Shown one piece after another: positions 57,731 through 64,000 of a DNA stretch of 64,000 bases (position 1 is its first letter; each line of letters opens with the position of its first letter). The stretch lies in contig NC_134834.1 in assembly GCF_004210375.1 (NCBI RefSeq), forward strand, positions 157,623,290 to 157,687,289. Reading direction: 5' to 3'. Position numbers and translations under genes: made by a program. This stretch comes from Tachypleus tridentatus (taxonomy: Eukaryota > Arthropoda > Merostomata > Xiphosura > Limulidae). The notes beneath the pieces were generated by a model, which worked only from the letters and a program-made list of their open reading frames with translations, did not search any database and was not told the origin of the DNA.

Positions 57731-59282
57731 CACACAATGCTGGCCAAAATCTTAAGGACAATAAACATAAAGCAAAATATGCATTTTGCGTTGTTAGACT
57801 CAATCGCTTATTTGAGTAGAGCTTCGAAAGATGAAAATAAGAGAAGGTAAAATAAAAAAAAAATTTTAGCATTTAATAGGAAAAATATAAAAACACTATG
57901 AAATTAGCCTAAATACTAGCTGGTCAAAAGTTTAAGATCATACCAAAAAGAAGTCTAAACAGGGTAGGAAATGCCCAACAAGAGGTCTCAGTAGTGCGTT
58001 GCACGGCCGTCATTGCGAATAGCTGCGAACATTCGCTTTGGTATGGTCGATATAAGCGTTTGCAGAAGGCTGGCTCAAATGTTATTCCAAGTGGCGAAGA
58101 TGGCTTCACGAAGATCATGCACTTTTTAGAATAGACGTCCATTTCTATAGATTTCCCTTGCAATCCACCCCCAGACATTTTCAATAGGGTTCAATTCGGG
58201 CGAACACGCTGTATGGTCCAAAAGAATCACGTTATTCGCCATGAAAATGTTCTTTGTCCTGCGGGCATTGTGGATTGCAGCGTTGTCCTGCTGAACGATC
58301 CAGTTATTTCCACACAAACGAGGGTCTTCGGTCAATAAGGATGCTCTCTTCAACATGCCAAATGTAGCCAGCTGCTGTTTTACCCCCCTGTATAACCTAA
58401 AGCTCCATTGTTCTATGGAAGGAAAAATCATCCCAGATCATGATGGAACCTTCTATACGACACAGTGACACAGTTATCGCGCCAGTAATGTTGAAAGCCA
58501 TCTGGATCATCCAGGTTAAATTTTTTCTCATCAGAAAACAAAACTTTCCTCCACTTTTCTACGTCCCATGTATTGTGCTTCTCAGCAAAGTTTAACCAAG
58601 CTGTTTTGTGGTGTGCAAGAAGGCGTGGCCTTTAAAGATGTTTACGGTTTTTAAAGCCTTTCTCTCGTAGATGCCGTCTTATTATTCTTGAGATGCATTC
58701 TGCGGCTGTAAGGGCCTTAATCTGGTCCGACGATCGGCTGGTGTCTTGCCAGACAACACGTTGAATCCTCCTGCTCAACGACGGGGAAATTTTCTTGGGC
58801 TGACCACTTGAAATTCTCGTTCCGTGTCCCTCAGGGTCTTTTAAGAAATTTGCATAAGCAGTTTTACTACGCCCAAGCTCACCAGCGATGGCATGTTGAG
58901 AGAGACCTTGCTTTACCAGCTCGACAATTCTGCCACGTTCAAACTCTGTCAACTTTTTAGCCTTTGCCATGCTTTTACCCAATGGAACACAGGAGATGTC
59001 AGTGGGAGATGTTGACAACGCTGATGATTGAACACAAATGCCTAAATTCGTTACGTGTTTACTGATTAATGCTTTGTTTCAGTATGGTCTTAAACCTTTG
59101 ACCAGCTAGTATTTAGACTAATTTTGTAGTTTTCACATTTTCCCCATTAAGTGCTAATTTTTTTTCCCCTTTTCTTATTTTCATCTTTCGAAGCTCTACT
59201 CAAATAAGTGGTTGAGTCTAACAATGTAAAATGCACATTTTTTCTTTATGTTCATTGACCTTAAGATTTTGGCCAGCAGTGT
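57731..59282 (-). mobile_element. Tc1-like transposon with long IR/DR ends
   Basis: About 1.55 kb with terminal inverted repeats of some 210 bp (57731-57943 and 59082-59282). Each arm holds an outer motif TGCTGGCCAAAATCTTAAGG and an inner relative CTAGCTGGTCAAA(A/G)(G)TTTAAGA.CATAC, the IR/DR layout of many Tc1 elements. The arms also share AGTAGAGCTTCGAAAGATGA. Arms agree at about 85-90 per cent by eye. The transposase pseudogene is on the minus strand. Confidence 0.92.
57988..58970 (-). pseudogene. Tc1-like transposase, nearly complete but broken
   Basis: Starts at 'MAKAKKLTEFERGRIVELV', with paired helix-turn-helix modules ('QHAIAGELGRSKTAYANFL', 'TAAECISRIIRRHL'). A TAA follows at 'FKNRKHL', before '[12 protein letters not shown]'. 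Then '[15 protein letters not shown]' (first Asp), a frameshift after '[13 protein letters not shown]', 'WIVQQDNAAIHNARRTK' (second Asp), 'SPELNPIENVWGWIAREIY' (Glu) and a second TAA at 'NGRLF'. The C-terminal 'KVHDLREAIFATWNN' and 'RATHY' remain. All three catalytic residues are still present, so loss of function is by few lesions. Confidence 0.9.
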
Positions 59283-60611
59283 ATATATAATAATAATGAT
59301 ATACATAATAATAGGTGATTTAAATAGCAACTGTGTTTCATTTCGTTGTACGAAGACGGATCCAAATTATATTAAACAACCGAATTTTACAGATAATAAT
59401 GACTGTGTATTGACCAGTTATGGCATCTTTAAACACATACCAGTTTTGCTCATAACACCAGTGATATTCTGACTGTCCTAGTCAAAAGTGTCAAAGTTTT
59501 ATATATGCATAATTTACTAGTCTGGTGTGTCTTCATGCTCAATCTCCATCGAAACCAACTTTTGAATATTTAAAAATTTAATTACAAAAGATTAAACTGG
59601 TGGGATTACTGAACCATTTTCGATACGTTATTTTCTCAATTGATTATTCATTAAGCTGAGGGATCGTCGTCTGTTCTTGATAAATACTTCCAAAAAGCCG
59701 TTGTTTCTCTGCCTTACTGCATCCACGAATTTAAGAACACCTAAACACGAACAACACACTAACTATAACATGTAGTAGACACCATAAATATGATAAAAGT
59801 GCGTTGACGCCTCAGAAGATTACACATAATAAACTCAATACATCTACACGTAATAACACAGGTAAAAAAGTTAAGAAAGGAAACACTAAACGAAGTAAAA
59901 CAGATCAAATCTGATCTGGTCACAACTACACAAACAAACGGACCCAAAACTATTTTAGCTACACCTAAATCGCTACACGAACAACCATAAACCGTATTAA
60001 AGATAACGCATTCTTAAAAAGTCAAATATATCAAAAAGCATATTTATTATTTGAAAGTTGTCTTTTTAATCAAAGGTACATTTTCCAAACCTTTAGTTAG
60101 AAAAGAGTACAAAACATTCTTGTATACTTAACATCTGAACACAAAATCCAAGTTAACACATATACTCGTTAGTATATTTAAAAATCATGGATTTTACAAG
60201 TAATATCATACCAGAATAAACTTATTCCAATTCATTTTACTCATCTTAACTTTATGGATATAATACAACTTATCTACATAAGAACGTATCACACACATTT
60301 GTACCTTACTTTTACTTGGATATTCTTACACATATAAGTTGAATACCTGAAGCTGACAAATAAGTAACATATAGTTACTTCACAATATATATATTTTTTG
60401 TACATGTAGTTACTTCAATTGTATGAGTAAAAGCTTCATACGATATATATTGTATGAAGTAAAGTAGTAGCTGTGATTTTCTCAATACCACAAGATGGTG
60501 GTCAGTAACGTCAGTTTGTGTAATATTCCACAAATCAGTCAGTGGTATTTTAGGTCAACGTGCTGGGTAGAACACCACTGTCTCAGGTTTCATGTAGGCC
60601 TGTGCTCTTTA
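59283..60611. other. No gene recognised
   Basis: AT-rich, with palindromic AT stretches around 60440-60475 (CTTCATACGATATATATTGT). I looked here on the minus strand for the missing 5' exons of the nrf-6-like gene and did not find them. Confidence 0.45.
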
Positions 60612-60950
60612 ATAGTATTTCCCAAAGTGGGAACCACGGCCCATCTGGAGACTGGATAGCTTTCTCCAGGAGTCAGCAAATAAATGGGCCGAAAACAAAG
60701 ATGCCGAATTAATGTTAATTCCAAATAAACAATAAAACATATGTTGAAAGGAGATGTTATTGTTTTACTGTGGCACAATTTTACAATCACCATGCTAAAG
60801 TAGTGAAGGATTAGGATGTTAAAGTCACATTTTAAGACATTTGTTTAATGTTCCAACCTTAAACAAATGTCTTAAAATGTGGCCTCGATGGCCTCGATCT
60901 TTCTTACTTACATAAATAGAGCCGCAGAATAAAAGAGTTTGGGAACCACT
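60612..60950. mobile_element. hAT-type non-autonomous element (MITE)
   Basis: The right end reads in reverse AGTGGTTCCCAAACTCTTTT, the widely shared end of one hAT group, and the left end is AGTATTTCCCAAAGTGGGAA. Flanking 8-mers GCTCTTTA and GGTCTTTA differ at one base, as expected for a hAT target duplication. 339 bp, no coding sequence. Confidence 0.7.
60826..60881. repeat. Perfect 22-bp hairpin inside the hAT-type element
   Basis: CACATTTTAAGACATTTGTT(TA) and its exact reverse complement are separated by 12 bases (ATGTTCCAACCT). Perfect pairing in an otherwise worn element. Confidence 0.92.
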
Positions 60951-61053
60951 GGTCTTTATCACTTACACAGACTTTTTGCAGCATCTGAACTCATCTTGTG
61001 AATCTAACAGTTCTAGCTTTTGGAGTCTGAAGAGTGGCCAAAAGCGAATGAAT

Positions 61054-63173
61054 AATTTGTTTAGTAAACTTTGACAGAAAGATACTGTACAAATTCTTAT
61101 ACAACGTATTGCAGATAAAACATGTTAATTTGTTTAGTAAACTTTGACAGAAAGATACTGTACAAATTCTTATACAACGTATTGCAGATAAAACATGTTA
61201 ATTTGTTTAGTAAACTTTGACAGAAAGATACTGTACAAATTCTTATACAACGTATTGCAGATAAAACATGTTAATTTGTTTAGTAAACTTTGACAGAAAG
61301 ATACTGTACAAATTCTTATACAACGTATTGCAGATAAAACATGTTAATTTGTTTAGTAAACTTTGACAGAAAGATACTGTACAAATTCTTATACAACGTA
61401 TTGCAGATAAAACATGTTAATTTGTTTAGTAAACTTTGACAGAAAGATACTGTACAAATTCTTATACAACGTATTGCAGATAAAACATGTTAATTTGTTT
61501 AGTAAACTTTGACAGAAAGATACTGTACAAATTCTTATACAACGTATTGCAGATAAAACATGTTAATTTGTTTAGTAAACTTTGACAGAAAGATACTGTA
61601 CAAATTCTTATACAACGTATTGCAGATAAAACATGTTAATTTGTTTAGTAAACTTTGACAGAAAGATACTGTACAAATTCTTATACAACATATTGCAGAT
61701 AAAACATGTTAATTTGTTTAGTAAACTTTGACAGAAAGATACTGTACAAATTCTTATACAACGTATTGCAGATAAAACATGTTAATTTGTTTAGTAAACT
61801 TTGACAGAAAGATACTGTACAAATTCTTATACAACGTATTGCAGATAAAACATGTTAATTTGTTTAGTAAACTTTGACAGAAAGATACTGTACAAATTCT
61901 TATACAACGTATTGCAGATAAAACATGTTAATTTGTTTAGTAAACTTTGACAGAAAGATACTGTACAAATTCTTATACAACGTATTGCAGATAAAACATG
62001 TTAATTTGTTTAGTAAACTTTGACAGAAAGATACTGTACAAATTCTTATACAACGTATTGCAGATAAAACATGTTAATTTGTTTAGTAAACTTTGACAGA
62101 AAGATACTGTACAAATTCTTATACAACGTATTGCAGATAAAACATGTTAATTTGTTTAGTAAACTTTGACAGAAAGATACTGTACAAATTCTTATACAAC
62201 GTATTGCAGATAAAACATGTTAATTTGTTTAGTAAACTTTGACAGAAAGATACTGTACAAATTCTTATACAACGTATTGCAGATAAAACATGTTAATTTG
62301 TTTAGTAAACTTTGACAGAAAGATACTGTACAAATTCTTATACAACGTATTGCAGATAAAACATGTTAATTTGTTTAGTAAACTTTGACAGAAAGATACT
62401 GTACAAATTCTTATACAACGTATTGCAGATAAAACATGTTAATTTGTTTAGTAAACTTTGACAGAAAGATACTGTACAAATTCTTATACAACGTATTGCA
62501 GATAAAACATGTTAATTTGTTTAGTAAACTTTGACAGAAAGATACTGTACAAATTCTTATACAACGTATTGCAGATAAAACATGTTAATTTGTTTAGTAA
62601 ACTTTGACAGAAAGATACTGTACAAATTCTTATACAACGTATTGCAGATAAAACATGTTAATTTGTTTAGTAAACTTTGACAGAAAGATACTGTACAAAT
62701 TCTTATACAACATATTGCAGATAAAACATGTTAATTTGTTTAGTAAACTTTGACAGAAAGATACTGTACAAATTCTTATACAACGTATTGCAGATAAAAC
62801 ATGTTAATTTGTTTAGTAAACTTTGACAGAAAGATACTGTACAAATTCTTATACAACGTATTGCAGATAAAACATGTTAATTTGTTTAGTAAACTTTGAC
62901 AGAAAGATACTGTACAAATTCTTATACAACATATTGCAGATAAAACATGTTAATTTGTTTAGTAAACTTTGACAGAAAGATACTGTACAAATTATTATAC
63001 AACGTATTGCAGATAAAACATGTTAATTTGTTTAGTAAACTTTGACAGAAAGATACTGTACAAATTCTTATACAACGTATTGCAGATAAAACATGTTATT
63101 TGTTTAGTAAACTTTGACAGAAAGATACTGTACAAATTCTTATACAACGTATTGCAGATAAAACATGTTAATT
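61054..63173. repeat. Satellite array, 73-bp unit, about 29 copies
   Basis: Unit begins AATTTGTTTAGTAAACTTTG, continues ACAGAAAGATACTGTACAAA, TTCTTATACAACGTATTGCA, and ends GATAAAACATGTT. Copies are almost identical. I see CAACATATT for CAACGTATT in three copies (61690, 62712, 62931), one TTATTATAC and one 1-bp loss near 63097. The unit contains the palindrome AACATGTT at each junction and the near palindrome GTTTAGTAAAC. The period is not a multiple of three and no long frame runs through it, so it is non-coding. Confidence 0.97.
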
Positions 63174-63739
63174 GCCAGTACCGTTTTTGTTCGAATCTTT
63201 ACCAGATACATAATATCAATTCTATCCCTTCTTTTATTATACTTTACAGTTATGGAAAGCTGGATCATATCAACCTTGTTTTCTGATGTTGAACTATAAC
63301 GCCTGTAAGTTTTGAGCAAGTAGTTGGTGACAATCTGGCTGTTTTCATGCTACTTAACTCTGTTTTTTTTTAACAGCTTTCTCTTACAGAGTATCTGCGA
63401 AACCCTTTTATTGTTCTTTCAGAGAAATATTCTTCAAGCGAACACATCGTGTAGTTTCAGTAATATCGATTTCTTGAGAATGTTATTTTTAGTAAGGCCA
63501 GAGTTATCAGAAAATACCTAGCTACTTGAAATATAGAATGATTTCAGAAACATTCGGCAAACAACTGATCACCCAGTTAGATTAACTGAAACCACAGTAG
63601 ATAGCTTTAATAAAAATGAATGTACCGTCGCCTGTTTTCTCCAGATAAAAAAAAAACCTTGGATACTGTATGACACAATGGTCTGAGGTTTTTGGTTTTC
63701 GAGCTTTATGGAAAACACACAATGTAGAGAGCACCAACT
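63174..63739. other. No gene recognised
   Basis: AT-rich flank of the satellite. A 65-codon plus-strand frame at 63324-63521 is unremarkable. Confidence 0.45.
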
Positions 63740-63931
63740 ATGAGTATTTTCCTCTTGAAAAGGGCTGTTAGCTTGATACTATTCATCATACATGTTAGCG
63801 ATGTGTCATTAACAGACACAAATTTCTGTTTTGTCTGTCAATTCGCAGATGAAATGGAAATCTTGAAAAATTTCCCTACTGTTTCAATAACCCCCTACAG
63901 TTTTACAACTTGTATCAAACAAATAGACTAA
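63740..63931 (+). CDS. Possible small secreted peptide or first exon
   Basis: 63 codons from ATG to stop. The N-terminus looks like a signal peptide: Lys-Arg at positions 7-8, hydrophobic core 'AVSLILFIIHV', then a polar 'SDVSLTDTN', a plausible cleavage zone. The remainder has three cysteines ('CFVC' and one near the end) and no known domain. No promoter or Kozak context is convincing, and random AT-rich sequence can produce such a frame. Confidence 0.2.
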   Translation: MSIFLLKRAVSLILFIIHVSDVSLTDTNFCFVCQFADEMEILKNFPTVSITPYSFTTCIKQID

Positions 63932-64000
63932 AACTGTAAAAGACAGAATAAAAAAGAACGTTCCGAAAACACAGTTATAACATTTTCTAAAGTCTATACT

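Noticed and set aside
59638-59760. Minus-strand segment with a frame 'FVDAVRQRNNGFLEVFIKN' as a missing nrf-6-like 5' exon
   Set aside because: It does not contain NRF-domain cysteines or motifs, and no good donor follows.

Overview
This is eukaryotic nuclear DNA: AT-rich, gene-poor, with GT-AG introns of 0.3 to 4 kb, and crowded with tRNA-derived SINEs and decayed transposons. I recognise the dominant SINE (a tRNA-like head followed by a body containing CATGCTCGCCCTTTCAGCC) from memory as typical of chelicerate, especially horseshoe crab (Limulus/Tachypleus-type), genomes. That taxonomic call is recall, not computation. No prokaryotic operons, true tRNA or rRNA genes, or CRISPR arrays are visible.

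One real protein-coding gene can be reconstructed. It is a minus-strand gene of the nrf-6 ('nose resistant to fluoxetine') family of multi-pass membrane acyltransferase-3 proteins. Eleven coding exons run from 56329 down to the stop codon at 41285. All junctions between them are GT-AG and every phase matches, giving about 508 residues that cover the acyltransferase-3 domain and the C-terminus. The 5' exons, which should encode the signal peptide and the NRF domain, were not found and probably lie beyond position 64000. The introns carry a decayed antisense CR1-type LINE, several SINEs, a foldback hairpin and minisatellites.

The most interesting hidden feature is a second, decayed copy of the same gene on the plus strand between 12555 and 27828. 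It faces the intact gene tail to tail. Five exon remnants are visible and lie in the right order: exon 2, exon 6, exon 8 and two copies of exon 10. Two keep exactly the length of the functional exon and one is a single base shorter. Flanking intron sequence is also conserved, so this is an ancient inverted DNA duplication and not a retrocopy. It carries stops, frameshifts and a lost splice acceptor.

The rest is mobile DNA. There are pieces of Ty3/Gypsy (2450-3345 plus, 20250-21330 minus, 32890-33360 minus, possibly 24690-25140 plus), a mariner element (7966-9217), three Tc1-like elements (22080-22520, 29306-30463, 57731-59282), an RTE-like LINE (15640-16950) with two internal tandem expansions, a CR1-type LINE (45050-47405), a Penelope-like GIY-YIG fragment (40372-40584), a hAT-type MITE (60612-60950) and foldback elements. 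About thirty SINE copies of two families are scattered throughout. At 61054-63173 there is a very homogeneous satellite of about 29 copies of a 73-bp unit. One plus-strand segment (10496-10623) looks like an isolated coding exon of an unidentified gene.
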